DNA of 11,883 nt from contig CBFIBY010000079.1 in assembly GCA_965660955.1 (NCBI GenBank), positions 1 through 11,883 on the forward strand, in the 5' to 3' direction. A program made the position numbers and the translations under genes. A model generated the notes under the pieces. That model was given only the letters and a program-made list of their open reading frames with translations. It did no database searches and was not told where the DNA came from. Every line of letters starts with the position of its first letter. Position 1 is the first letter of the stretch. Positions 1 through 7,169 of this stretch are shown one piece after another. The stretch is from UBA2040 sp965660955. GTDB taxonomy: Bacteria > Bacteroidota > Bacteroidia > Flavobacteriales_D > Crocinitomicaceae.

Positions 1-371
1 ACTCCCGTAAGGCCAATTCCTGGATCTCCTGATGCAGCAAGTTCTGCACAAGAAGTAATCAATGAAGTGCTTAAGCCTAAAAAAAGTAAAAATGTCATCC
101 CATTTCTTTTCTCAATGATGCGTCCCATGAAAAGAAAAGCAACAATGTTCATAAGGAACGGAACCAATTCGCGATGCAGGAAGGTATTTGTAATGACTCC
201 ATAATACGCACCGTCATATATCTCCATAGCATACGGTGCTCCGTATTTTACAAGAACCGCATCGGGAATAATTTCACCTGAAATTTGAAAACGCATTCCA
301 ATGTAGGCGAGTATGGTAAACAAGCCAATGACATAAGTCCAAATAACGCGCTTATTTGGTTTCTCTGTCAT
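1..371 (-). CDS. Rhomboid-family membrane protein, partial (N-terminal 123 residues), possibly inactive
   Basis: This frame starts at ATG 371-369 and stays open to the left edge, so the C-terminal half is missing. The visible part has an N-terminal membrane helix at about 10-27, a loop containing YYGVITNTFLH at 56-66, a second helix with Asn75 that matches the rhomboid HxxxN region, then GRIIEKRNG at 83-91 and a third helix. It ends in GIGLTG at 118-123. Rhomboids are intramembrane serine proteases whose nucleophile lies in a GxSG motif. Here that position appears to be Thr122, and the His four residues before the Asn is Pro71. The start overlaps the stop of the upstream proline dehydrogenase gene (ATGA), so the two are probably co-transcribed and translationally coupled. 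Family membership is fairly sure. Loss of protease activity is inference, since the second catalytic His lies outside the window. Confidence 0.72.
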   Translation of the reverse strand, partial: MTEKPNKRVIWTYVIGLFTILAYIGMRFQISGEIIPDAVLVKYGAPYAMEIYDGAYYGVITNTFLHRELVPFLMNIVAFLFMGRIIEKRNGMTFLLFLGLSTSLITSCAELAASGDPGIGLTG

Positions 372-1549
372 GAATTATTTTTGAGCGCTTTTCTTCTTTT
401 TGTCTCTTCAATAATCAAGGACAATTCTCGGCTTGTTTGACCAGCAACCGAGGTGTTTTCGTCAGCTCGACGCAGTAAATAAGGTAAAACTTCAGCGACA
501 GGACCATACGGGACGTATTTTGCCACATTGTAAGATGCATGAGCCAAATTAAAGGAAATGTGGTCGGACATCCCAAGTAGTTGAGCAAAATGAATTCTTG
601 GATCATCATGCTTTATTCCTTTATTTGTCATGAGTTGAGTAAGTAAAAGGTTACTTTCTTCATTGTGAGAACCTGCACAAAAAGATACCGCGTCCAATTC
701 CTCAATCATTAATTCTAGGGCAGCGTTGAAGTCGTTGTCTGTTGCTTTTTTATCCGGTTGAATAGGGGAAGGATACCCTTTTTCTTCTGCTCGGTCTCTT
801 TCCTTTTCCATATACGCACCTCTAACCAATTTTATACCTAAAACGTAGTTGTTTTCTTTGGCGACCTTGATTTGTTCGCGAATATGTTCCAATCGATCAT
901 GACGGTAAATCTGAGCAGTATTGTAGATAATTGCTTTTTCCGTGTTGAATTTTTGCATTGCGGTATACGTCAATCGGTCAATTCCATCTTGAATCCATGT
1001 TTCTTCGGCATCAATAAACAAAGGTGTGCTAGATGAAAAGGCTTTCTCTGCAATTTTGTCGAATCGTTCTTTGAGTCGTTTGAATTCTCCTTCTTCTTTT
1101 TCAGACAGTTTTGGGTTTGGATCATTTATTTTTTCGAGCAGCCCAAAACGAGCTATTCCCGACACTTTGTACACCGCAAATGGAATAGATGGATTTCCTT
1201 CGGCGGCTTTTAATGTATCGAGTATTTCGTCGACTGTCGCATCAAAATCCTCTTCTTTCGTCTTTCCTTCAATAGAGTAGTCCAAAATGGTCCCGATCCC
1301 TGAATCGGACAACTCCTGAATTCTCGATTTGCATTCTGTGATGGATTCACCGCCGCAAAACTGACGAAAAATGGTGTTTTTAATTAATCCCTTGATCGGG
1401 AGTTTTAATTTCAAGGCCAAATTCGTCAAGGGCTTCCCAATTTTAACGAGCCATGGCGCACTAACGAGGACAAAAAGGCGGCGGGCTCTTTTTAAGTCCT
1501 TGTCGCTTTTACTCTCAAACGCAATGGCGGTATTCTTGAACGAAATCAT
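368..1549 (-). CDS. Proline dehydrogenase, FAD-dependent, stand-alone
   Basis: This 393-residue protein should oxidise L-proline to pyrroline-5-carboxylate, using FAD and passing electrons to the respiratory chain. It is the first step of proline catabolism to glutamate. It shows the proline dehydrogenase barrel signatures: LDYSIEG at 89-95, FIDAEETWIQ at 178-187, KLVRGAYME at 240-248 (flavin and substrate region), and the C-terminal LRRADENTSVAGQ at 359-371, the family's substrate-binding arginine pair. Length fits the monofunctional bacterial enzyme, not the large PutA fusion, and no P5C dehydrogenase gene is in the window. The start MISFKNTAIAF agrees with my recollection of Bacteroidetes homologues. 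The gene is divergent from aroB and overlaps the rhomboid gene downstream by 4 nt. A TAnnTTTG element ends 4 nt before the ATG. Confidence 0.95.
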   Translation of the reverse strand: MISFKNTAIAFESKSDKDLKRARRLFVLVSAPWLVKIGKPLTNLALKLKLPIKGLIKNTIFRQFCGGESITECKSRIQELSDSGIGTILDYSIEGKTKEEDFDATVDEILDTLKAAEGNPSIPFAVYKVSGIARFGLLEKINDPNPKLSEKEEGEFKRLKERFDKIAEKAFSSSTPLFIDAEETWIQDGIDRLTYTAMQKFNTEKAIIYNTAQIYRHDRLEHIREQIKVAKENNYVLGIKLVRGAYMEKERDRAEEKGYPSPIQPDKKATDNDFNAALELMIEELDAVSFCAGSHNEESNLLLTQLMTNKGIKHDDPRIHFAQLLGMSDHISFNLAHASYNVAKYVPYGPVAEVLPYLLRRADENTSVAGQTSRELSLIIEETKRRKALKNNS

Positions 1550-1553
1550 AAGG

Positions 1554-1583
1554 CAAAAATAATCTGATTTTTGAAACTAGAAA
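1554..1583 (-). promoter_or_regulatory. Putative promoter of the proline dehydrogenase gene
   Basis: On the minus strand TATTTTTG (1561-1554) matches the Bacteroidetes -7 element TAnnTTTG exactly. A TTTC at 1583-1580, with an 18-nt spacer, is one mismatch from the -33 element TTTG. Only four bases (CCTT) separate the -7 box from the ATG, so transcription would begin at or next to the start codon. Assignment is by motif only. Confidence 0.5.
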
Positions 1584-1601
1584 TGCTTAACAGGTCTTTA
1601 T

Positions 1602-1609
1602 TATCTTTG
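1602..1609 (+). promoter_or_regulatory. Putative -7 element for aroB
   Basis: TATCTTTG matches TAnnTTTG and lies 18 nt before the aroB ATG, giving a short leader of about 12 nt. No good -33 TTTG is found at the usual 17-23 nt spacing; the nearest TTG is 28 nt upstream. It shares the 78-bp divergent region with the proline dehydrogenase promoter. Confidence 0.4.
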
Positions 1610-1627
1610 TTTTAAAATTGTCTCCAA

Positions 1628-2701
1628 ATGTTCCAAATTTCTTGCCTCGAAAGTGATATTATTGTTGGTTCAGTTGCTGAAACTGGATTATCAAAACTAT
1701 TGACCGATGATTTCGGGAATTGCAAAAAAGCAATTCTCGTGGATAGCAATACAAATGAATTGTGTTTGCCACATCTGTTGATGCACATTGACGGATTATC
1801 AGAAGCTGAAATAATTGAATTACCGGCTGGTGAGGAAAATAAGTCCATGGAAATGTGCTTCTCTGTCTGGGAGGCATTGTCCGAAATGGAATTCGGCCGA
1901 AATGATTTGTTGATTTGTTTAGGTGGCGGAGTGATTTGTGATATGGGTGGATTTATCGCCTCCATCTATAAACGAGGGATGAGTTGCTTTTATATTCCAA
2001 CCTCACTTCTTGCCTTGACAGATGCAAGTGTTGGGGGAAAGACAGGGATTGATTTGGGACCCTTTAAGAACCAATTGGGTGTATTTGCATCACCAAGTAA
2101 AGTGTTTAGTGATATTAGTTTTTTAGAAACTTTGCCCAACGAAGAAAAGGTGAATGGTTTGGCAGAGATGTTGAAACACGGTTTAATTGCCAAGTTAATT
2201 CATTTTGAAGAAGTGGAGCGAACTCCTGTCGATCAAATTACAGCAAAATTAATCCAAGATTCGGTGCGCATAAAAGCGGAAATTGTTAGCAAAGATCCCA
2301 TTGAAAAAGGAAGTAGAAAACTTCTGAATTTTGGTCATACAGTTGGTCATGCCATCGAAGGGGCTCTTTTGAATTCACCAAAACAGATGAGTCACGGTCT
2401 TGCCGTAGCGCACGGAATGCTAGTAGAAGCTGAGATTTCCGTTGCCATGCATTTACTTCCGCGCATGGCTTTTACTAAAATAGAGGAGGTGTTGAGATCA
2501 AAGTTTGAGTTCCAATCTTTTGACGACAATGATTTGGAAAGATTTATGGAACTAATGCGTCAGGACAAGAAAAGAGTCGAAAGCACAAGTCGATACACTC
2601 TTCTGAAAGGAATAGGTGAAGGAGTTTATGATGTCCAAGTGAGCGACGACATCGTTAGAAAGGCATTAAAAGTGCTTTCTCCAATTGATTCTGAATCTTA
2701 A
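1628..2701 (+). CDS. aroB: 3-dehydroquinate synthase
   Basis: AroB converts DAHP to 3-dehydroquinate, the second step of the shikimate pathway to aromatic amino acids. It is cytoplasmic and uses NAD+ and a divalent metal. The 357-residue length is normal. The nucleotide-binding loop GGGVICDMGGF is at 99-109, followed by PTSLLALTDASVGGKTGID at 124-142. Metal ligands expected for the family are Glu180 (GLAEMLKHG), His237 (FGHTVGHAIE) and His256 (SHG). All key motifs are intact, so the enzyme should be active. The ATG at 1628 leaves a short leader after a TAnnTTTG box. No other shikimate gene is adjacent. The gene is divergent from proline dehydrogenase and convergent, with a 7-nt spacer, with the acyltransferase gene; no terminator hairpin is visible there. 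Confidence 0.97.
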   Translation: MFQISCLESDIIVGSVAETGLSKLLTDDFGNCKKAILVDSNTNELCLPHLLMHIDGLSEAEIIELPAGEENKSMEMCFSVWEALSEMEFGRNDLLICLGGGVICDMGGFIASIYKRGMSCFYIPTSLLALTDASVGGKTGIDLGPFKNQLGVFASPSKVFSDISFLETLPNEEKVNGLAEMLKHGLIAKLIHFEEVERTPVDQITAKLIQDSVRIKAEIVSKDPIEKGSRKLLNFGHTVGHAIEGALLNSPKQMSHGLAVAHGMLVEAEISVAMHLLPRMAFTKIEEVLRSKFEFQSFDDNDLERFMELMRQDKKRVESTSRYTLLKGIGEGVYDVQVSDDIVRKALKVLSPIDSES

Positions 2702-2708
2702 AGTAAGA

Positions 2709-3698
2709 CTAACCTTTCCCAACCTTTTTTGACCATTTTTTTGAAGGTTGCTCGAACAACCACCAGAAGACCCAAGCTCCGATTGTTGAACAAATAATGG
2801 CACCAAAGATTATGAGCAGTTTTTGACCGTATGTTGGCGCAAAATCCCAAAGAAAATAAATGATATTCCCACCGATTATGCCATGGGTGAGATAAAGGGA
2901 GTAAGAAATATCGCCAAGCTTGTTGAATAGTCTATAATTCAGGTCAATCAAACCGATAATACAGGTTGTTACTACTGCTGTAATTGTAATTTCTACACCA
3001 TTGGAGAAATAGATAAAAACACTGAAAACGACGAAAAGAATCGCCGCCAAATTCCAATTGATTTGATTCGTTTTATACCAAAATAGGGTGATGCCCATTG
3101 CAAAAACAGGAAGGTATAAAAATACGAATCGATTATCGTTGAAGACAAGTTGGACGGCAGTGATTACTAATAAAACCGCGATTTTTACAGCCTTATTTTT
3201 TGAGACCAAAAGCGGGTAGATTAACGCGATTAAAATGTAAAATTGAAATTCGATCGCCAATGTCCAATAGATAGGGTTGTACCATTCGTAGTCTGTGAAA
3301 GGAACGGTGTAAAAAAGGTGGTGAATCAACTCTGCAGGTATAAGGCGGAAAGATTCTCCCGCTGCGAATAGATCAAAGATATACCAAATAAGTAACGTTG
3401 CGAAAATCGATGCGATGTAGGGAATTTCAATTCGAATCCATCGTTTTTTTAAAAACCGAGAAATGTTCTCGATTTTGTAATGACTTCGGTATAAGGATAA
3501 TGGAATAACAAAACCAGTAATTACAAAAAACACGAAAACGCCTTGAACACCATGAATTCCAATGTTCGCGATAATATCACCTTCAGGTAATATGGAAACA
3601 TCCTCATGAACGAAATTGGTAAAATGAAAAAAACAAACCATTAACGCTGCAATCCCACGAAGTAGATTTATCGTTGGATAATAATGTTTGTTATTCAA
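2709..3698 (-). CDS. Acyltransferase family 3 (OafA/YrhL-like) integral membrane protein
   Basis: This 329-residue hydrophobic protein has about ten predicted membrane helices. The N-terminal signature INLLRGIAALMVCFFHF at 10-26 carries the Arg14 and His25 typical of acyltransferase-3 proteins. These O-acylate exported glycans such as LPS, O-antigen, peptidoglycan or capsule in the inner membrane. The exact substrate cannot be told from sequence. The start is TTG (3698-3696): no ATG or GTG lies upstream before the in-frame stop at 3725, and the first internal ATG (Met20) would remove part of helix 1 and Arg14. The MerR gene ends 24 nt upstream on the same strand, so the two probably form an operon. 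A role in envelope modification under that regulator is inference. Confidence 0.9.
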   Translation of the reverse strand: MNNKHYYPTINLLRGIAALMVCFFHFTNFVHEDVSILPEGDIIANIGIHGVQGVFVFFVITGFVIPLSLYRSHYKIENISRFLKKRWIRIEIPYIASIFATLLIWYIFDLFAAGESFRLIPAELIHHLFYTVPFTDYEWYNPIYWTLAIEFQFYILIALIYPLLVSKNKAVKIAVLLVITAVQLVFNDNRFVFLYLPVFAMGITLFWYKTNQINWNLAAILFVVFSVFIYFSNGVEITITAVVTTCIIGLIDLNYRLFNKLGDISYSLYLTHGIIGGNIIYFLWDFAPTYGQKLLIIFGAIICSTIGAWVFWWLFEQPSKKWSKKVGKG

Positions 3699-3722
3699 AA
3701 TGAAAAATGTGTTTAAAGTGTG

Positions 3723-4058
3723 CTACTTCAAACTTAGAAGTTGGTGTTTTATTTTCTCCAGACGGTTAATTAATTCTTCGGTGGTGAATTGATTTTCTGG
3801 AGTATATCCGCTTTTTAAAGCTAATTTTGCTCCTTCTAACGTATATCCTTGATCCTTTACTAAATCAAAAATCTTATCGAAAGTAAGAATGTCTTTTGGG
3901 GTGAATAAACGGTTTCCTTTTTTGTTTTTCTTTGGCTTAATCATCGCAAACTCCTTTTCCCAGAAGCGGATAAGCGAGGTGTTGACATCAAACATTTCAG
4001 CAACCTCTCCAATGCTGTAATACAGTTTTGTTAAATGTATGTTAGAAATACGTCCCAA
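3723..4058 (-). CDS. Short MerR-family transcriptional regulator
   Basis: The 111-residue protein is a DNA-binding MerR domain plus a short tail. The helix-turn-helix YSIGEVAEMFDVNTSLIRFW spans 14-33 and the wing region KPKKNKKGNRLFTPKDI spans 41-57. The C-terminal helix at about 93-110 may form the dimer coiled coil. There is no room for a ligand-binding domain and no cysteines for metal sensing. Proteins of this size and motif pattern are common in Bacteroidetes, but I know of no defined regulon. The start is assigned to TTG 4058-4056. No ATG exists between the upstream in-frame stop (4076-4074) and the HTH; ATT at 4073 is the only other plausible start nearby. It is divergent from the NlpC/P60 gene (51 bp between starts) and upstream of the acyltransferase gene. 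Confidence 0.88.
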   Translation of the reverse strand: MGRISNIHLTKLYYSIGEVAEMFDVNTSLIRFWEKEFAMIKPKKNKKGNRLFTPKDILTFDKIFDLVKDQGYTLEGAKLALKSGYTPENQFTTEELINRLEKIKHQLLSLK

Positions 4059-4109
4059 TAGTTGAGTTTCAATTTATTATTGAAAATTAGTTATAATTTC
4101 GCAGTCTCC

Positions 4110-4793
4110 ATGAATTTCCAGACGCAATTTCTCGGGTTTTTATTCATACTGATTTGTTCATTAAGTTCAGCTCAGACAGTTGATCCTGCTGATACAACCC
4201 AGCAGAATGTATCGCAAGACACGCTTAAACCAAGGGTTCCAAAGATTTCTCCAGAGGATTCGTTAAAGTCCGTCAAGAAACGTCAGGCTCAGCAAGAAGC
4301 GTTATCCGACTCAATCAAGGAAACGTTCCAATTTCCAACGTATGAAGTTTCTGGAGATACAATAAAACCTATTTCCACAGAATCAACGAATCCGGATATC
4401 GACAATATGTTGAATTTTGCCAAGAATTTTTTAGGCGTTCCATATCGATGGGGAGGAACAACTCCTTCAGGTTTCGATTGTTCAGGATTCATATACTACA
4501 TTATGGGGAATTTTGGCTTCTCCATTGTGCGCACAAGTTTCAGCATGTCCGAAATGGGAAGAACGGTTAAGCTATCCGATGCCAAAAAAGGAGATCTCAT
4601 GTTTTTCAAAGGTCGAAGTTTATCCTCGTCAAGGGTTGGGCATGTAGGTATGGTTTACGACGTAAAGGAAGATGGAATTTACATCATTCATTCGTCCAGT
4701 AGTCGAGGCGTAGTTATCGAAAACTTTTCGAAAAGCCGTTATCTCATTCCACGGTATTTGAAATTGAAGCGACTTGACTACGGTCAGGAATAG
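4110..4793 (+). CDS. Secreted NlpC/P60 (C40) peptidoglycan peptidase
   Basis: This 227-residue protein should cleave peptide stems of peptidoglycan outside the cytoplasmic membrane. A signal peptide covers about 1-21, with a hydrophobic core (FLGFLFILICSL) and a likely cut at SSA|QT. A polar linker rich in Gln, Ser and Lys follows to about residue 95. The C-terminal NlpC/P60 domain runs from 97 to 220 with the full triad: Cys124 in GFDCSGF, His178 in VGHVGMV and His194 in YIIHSSSSRGV. I chose the ATG at 4110. The same frame is open to a TTG at 4062, but that would put 16 residues in front of a complete signal peptide. TAATTTCG at 4094-4101 is a weak -7 candidate. The gene converges on the SbtA-like gene with 6 nt between stops. 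Confidence 0.93.
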   Translation: MNFQTQFLGFLFILICSLSSAQTVDPADTTQQNVSQDTLKPRVPKISPEDSLKSVKKRQAQQEALSDSIKETFQFPTYEVSGDTIKPISTESTNPDIDNMLNFAKNFLGVPYRWGGTTPSGFDCSGFIYYIMGNFGFSIVRTSFSMSEMGRTVKLSDAKKGDLMFFKGRSLSSSRVGHVGMVYDVKEDGIYIIHSSSSRGVVIENFSKSRYLIPRYLKLKRLDYGQE

Positions 4794-4799
4794 ACGTTA

Positions 4800-5777
4800 T
4801 CAGCTGATCCATTCGGCTAAGAATAGATAATAGGGTATACCTAACATTACATTTNNNNNNNNNNTTATGGGAAACGTGATGCCTAATGCCATTGGTAAAT
4901 AAAGCCCTGGGTTTGCTTTGGGGATTGCTGTTTTCATGGCGGCTGGCACAGCAATATAAGAAGCACTAGCGGCTAAAATAGCGAACAAGACTTGGTTGCC
5001 GAGTGAATCTGTAAACTGAGATGCAATCAACAAACTTAGCGTTCCATTTACAAAAGGAAGCAGTGTTGCAAAAGCAAAAGGGGTAATTCCTTTTTTAAAC
5101 ATTGTAGAGAGATGTTTACCACTCGTAATGCCCATATCTAGAAGAAAAATGGCAAGAAATCCTTTGAACAAATCAGTTGTAAAAGGTTTAATGCCTTCTG
5201 CTTGTTTTTCGCTCGCCAAATAACCAATTACTAGGCTGCCTAAGATTAAAAAGACACTCGCATTGGTGAACGAGTGTCTTAAGATGCCTGAAAAGGACTG
5301 TTTGTCTTCTTGATTTTTGCCGCAAGAACGCAACAATAAAACTCCAATGATTATGGCTGGTGCTTCCATACAAGCCATAACAGCGACCATGTGTCCGTTA
5401 AAATGCATTCCTTTGGATTCCAAAACCGCTATAGCAGTGACAAAAGTGACCGCGCTGACTGATCCGTACGAGGCTGCTATAGCCGCGGAGTTGTAGATGT
5501 TGAATTTCCGTCGGAGCAAGAGGAAAGCTATGAACGGGACGATTGTAGAAAGTAAAATTCCAAAAATTATGCTGAGCACCAGTTCTTGATTGACATAACT
5601 GTGAGAGAGTTCCTGTCCACCTTTGAATCCGATTGAAAAGAGCAAATAAAGTGAAATGAATTTTGAAGAATTCTCCGGTATTTTTAAATCGCTTTTAACA
5701 CGGACGGCTATGATTCCCAATACAAAAAACAGTAAAGCTGGATTTGTAAGGTTAGTTAGTAGGTTTCCGAGATGCAT
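4800..5777 (-). CDS. SbtA-family sodium-dependent bicarbonate transporter (interrupted by a 10-N gap)
   Basis: The protein has about ten membrane helices and resembles SbtA (old name DUF897), which imports bicarbonate with sodium in cyanobacteria. Recognisable segments are SDLKIP at 29-34, YLLFSIGFKGG at 44-54, AASYGSVSAVTF at 101-112 (the family's substrate site region), and the C-terminal GITFP...GIPYYLF. At 325 residues it is shorter than cyanobacterial SbtA, with a small cytosolic loop of about 15 polar residues after the fifth helix. Ten Ns at 4855-4864 translate as four X residues in the second repeat; both flanks stay in frame. Closing the gap by overlapping the flanking A bases gives FPINVMLGIP, which fits the family. 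The start ATG lies 2 nt after the stop of the 88-residue gene, so they form one operon divergent from a LysR gene. In a heterotroph, bicarbonate would feed anaplerotic carboxylation (inference). Confidence 0.88.
   Translation of the reverse strand: MHLGNLLTNLTNPALLFFVLGIIAVRVKSDLKIPENSSKFISLYLLFSIGFKGGQELSHSYVNQELVLSIIFGILLSTIVPFIAFLLLRRKFNIYNSAAIAASYGSVSAVTFVTAIAVLESKGMHFNGHMVAVMACMEAPAIIIGVLLLRSCGKNQEDKQSFSGILRHSFTNASVFLILGSLVIGYLASEKQAEGIKPFTTDLFKGFLAIFLLDMGITSGKHLSTMFKKGITPFAFATLLPFVNGTLSLLIASQFTDSLGNQVLFAILAASASYIAVPAAMKTAIPKANPGLYLPMALGITFPIXXXXNVMLGIPYYLFLAEWIS
4855..4864. other. 10-N assembly gap inside the SbtA-like gene
   Basis: Ten consecutive Ns, probably a fixed-size gap placeholder. 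The reading frame continues on both sides. Joining the flanks with a 2-base overlap (AA on the coding strand) restores an uninterrupted, family-like sequence, so little or nothing may be missing. Confidence 0.97.
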
Positions 5778-5779
5778 TT

Positions 5780-6046
5780 CTAATCTTGAATCCTAATCAC
5801 AGTAGATTTCTCTATCGTATAATCAAGACCAAGTTTTTCTGTCTCGAGTAAGATGGAATGGATGCATCTAGGTGTCAAATTATCCAAATTCAACGTGCCG
5901 TCTGGACGAATTGAAATTCCTTCTGCTTTCTCTGTTTTCGCAATTCGATTAATTCTTTCCAGAATATTCTCTTTCGAATTCACTCCATGTTTTCCATTCT
6001 TGACCTGAGTAGCATGTTGTACGATGTGCTTTGTTGTCATTACCAT
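5780..6046 (-). CDS. Unrecognised small protein co-transcribed with the SbtA-like transporter
   Basis: An 88-residue soluble protein, not recognised. It has no signal peptide, membrane helix or obvious catalytic motif. The first 20 residues are polar and His/Lys-rich. Residues 27-42 look like a helix (ILERINRIAKTEKAEG), followed by a strand-turn-strand (ISIRPDGTLNLDNL), a second helix (PRCIHSILLETEKLGL) and a final strand (YTIEKSTVIRI). This suggests a small alpha/beta domain. It ends 2 nt before the SbtA-like start, the tightest coupling in the operon, so a role as transporter regulator or partner is plausible. Cyanobacterial SbtA is paired with the PII-like SbtB, but I see no PII signature and the protein is shorter. 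Two start codons, ATG 6046 and ATG 6040, are possible; no clear ribosome site separates them. Confidence 0.8.
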   Translation of the reverse strand: MVMTTKHIVQHATQVKNGKHGVNSKENILERINRIAKTEKAEGISIRPDGTLNLDNLTPRCIHSILLETEKLGLDYTIEKSTVIRIQD

Positions 6047-6129
6047 AATTCTTTTTTTTGTGCAAATTTGAGTATTTTTATCTATAAGTTTTTATTTAAT
6101 GTTTTTATGAAACACATTAGCTTTTTATT
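6047..6129. promoter_or_regulatory. Divergent control region between the SbtA-like operon and the LysR gene
   Basis: This 83-bp, very AT-rich segment separates two divergent starts, the usual place for a LysR autoregulatory operator. CAAATTTG at 6063-6070 is a perfect 8-bp palindrome with the T-rich/A-rich form of LysR sites, and on the minus strand resembles a -7 element 16 nt before the 88-residue gene. TAGCTTTT at 6118-6125 is a one-mismatch -7 box that ends 4 nt before the LysR ATG. Function is inferred from position. Confidence 0.4.
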
Positions 6130-7053
6130 ATGGACTATACATTACATCAATTACGCGTTTTCCTTAAAATATGTAAGAATCAAAGTGTGACTAAGGCTTC
6201 AGAGGAATTGTTCTTGACACAACCAGCGGTTTCTCTGCAGTTGAAAAAGCTTCAAGATCAATTTCCAGTACCGCTCACGGAAGTAATAGGACGCAAACTT
6301 CATATTACCGAATTTGGAAGGGATATTGAAAAAGCGGCACTGAAAATTGTGGAGGAGATAGAAGCAATAGAATATACCGCTAAGTTGCATAAAGGAATTC
6401 TTGCCGGAAAACTCAGAATTTCTATTGTTTCTACAGGAAAGTATGTCATGCCTTATTTTTTGTCTGAATTCATGGAGAAGTTTGACGCTATAGATTTGAC
6501 TATGGATGTGACAAACAAAAGACAAGTGATTCAAGATTTGGAGAATAACAATGTTGACTTCTCTCTGGTGTCTGTTATTCCTGAAAAGCTAAACTTAAGT
6601 CGCATCGCCTTACTACCCAACCAACTTTATCTGGTTGGAAAGTCAAATCCAATCGATAAAAAGATTTCTGCAAAGAAAATCTTGTCTAGTCGCCCTTTGA
6701 TTTTTCGAGAACAGGGTTCTGCTACACGAGACTTTATGGAAGGATTTATTAAATCCAACGAAATAAGTATGTACAAAAACATTGAGTTGACTTCCAATGA
6801 AGCAGTCAAACAGGCCGTCATGGCTGGTATTGGATATTCAATTATGCCTTTGATTGGAATTAAAAATGAAATAAAAAATGGTGACTTAGAAATTATTCCT
6901 TGCAAGGGATTACCAATGGTTTCTGAATGGAACTTGGTTTGGCTCAAAGAAAAGAAGTTAAGTCCTCCTGCTCAAGCTTTGATGAGTTTTATAGCCGAAA
7001 ACAAAGAGCGTATAGTTAACGATAATTTTCTTTGGTATATGAATTATGTATAG
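6130..7053 (+). CDS. LysR-family transcriptional regulator (CbbR/CmpR-like by context)
   Basis: This 307-residue protein has the standard LysR plan. The N-terminal winged HTH spans about 4-62, with HQLRVFLKICKNQSVTKASE at 6-25 and FLTQPAVSLQLKKLQ at 28-42. A linker helix follows, and the periplasmic-binding-protein-like effector domain runs from about 93 to 295 (GKLRISIVSTGKYVMPYFLSEF onward). The usual PLFERxGR segment is PLTEVIGRKL here, a minor change. Its divergent position next to the SbtA-like operon suggests it controls inorganic carbon uptake, as CmpR/CbbR-type LysR proteins do in autotrophs. This rests on context only; the effector cannot be read from sequence. A one-mismatch -7 box ends 4 nt before the ATG, hinting at a leaderless transcript. 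Confidence 0.95.
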   Translation: MDYTLHQLRVFLKICKNQSVTKASEELFLTQPAVSLQLKKLQDQFPVPLTEVIGRKLHITEFGRDIEKAALKIVEEIEAIEYTAKLHKGILAGKLRISIVSTGKYVMPYFLSEFMEKFDAIDLTMDVTNKRQVIQDLENNNVDFSLVSVIPEKLNLSRIALLPNQLYLVGKSNPIDKKISAKKILSSRPLIFREQGSATRDFMEGFIKSNEISMYKNIELTSNEAVKQAVMAGIGYSIMPLIGIKNEIKNGDLEIIPCKGLPMVSEWNLVWLKEKKLSPPAQALMSFIAENKERIVNDNFLWYMNYV

Positions 7054-7102
7054 CCCAATATTTTAAATTGCTGTCAAAGAATGTTTTACATATTTTGAAC
7101 CT

Positions 7103-7119
7103 CTGACACAATTTGTCAG
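7103..7119. promoter_or_regulatory. 17-bp dyad CTGACA-N5-TGTCAG, putative operator
   Basis: Two perfect 6-bp inverted arms are separated by five bases. The dyad lies 9 bp upstream of the -7 element at 7129 and occupies the place where a -33 box should be. No T-run follows it, so it is not a good terminator for the LysR gene. It fits a binding site for a dimeric regulator, perhaps the WYL regulator encoded two genes downstream. Confidence 0.5.
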
Positions 7120-7128
7120 TGCGCATTC

Positions 7129-7136
7129 TAACTTTG
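7129..7136 (+). promoter_or_regulatory. Putative -7 element for the VOC/WYL/DUF6157 operon
   Basis: TAACTTTG is an exact TAnnTTTG match 33 nt before the VOC ATG. No -33 TTTG lies at the normal distance, where the CTGACA/TGTCAG dyad sits instead. This suggests a regulated promoter. Confidence 0.5.
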
Positions 7137-7169
7137 TCGTATTAATTAAAAACCTAAAAATTTAATAGT

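Noticed and set aside
4062..4109. N-terminal extension of the NlpC/P60 protein from TTG 4062
   Set aside because: It would place 16 residues before a complete signal peptide, while the ATG at 4110 gives a standard secreted protein.
5987..6190. 67-codon plus-strand frame across the divergent control region
   Set aside because: It overlaps two well-supported genes and the promoter region and has a low-complexity, Phe/Ile-rich product.
7103..7119. Dyad as transcription terminator of the LysR gene
   Set aside because: The stem is only 6 bp and is not followed by a T-run; its position over the -33 region fits an operator better.
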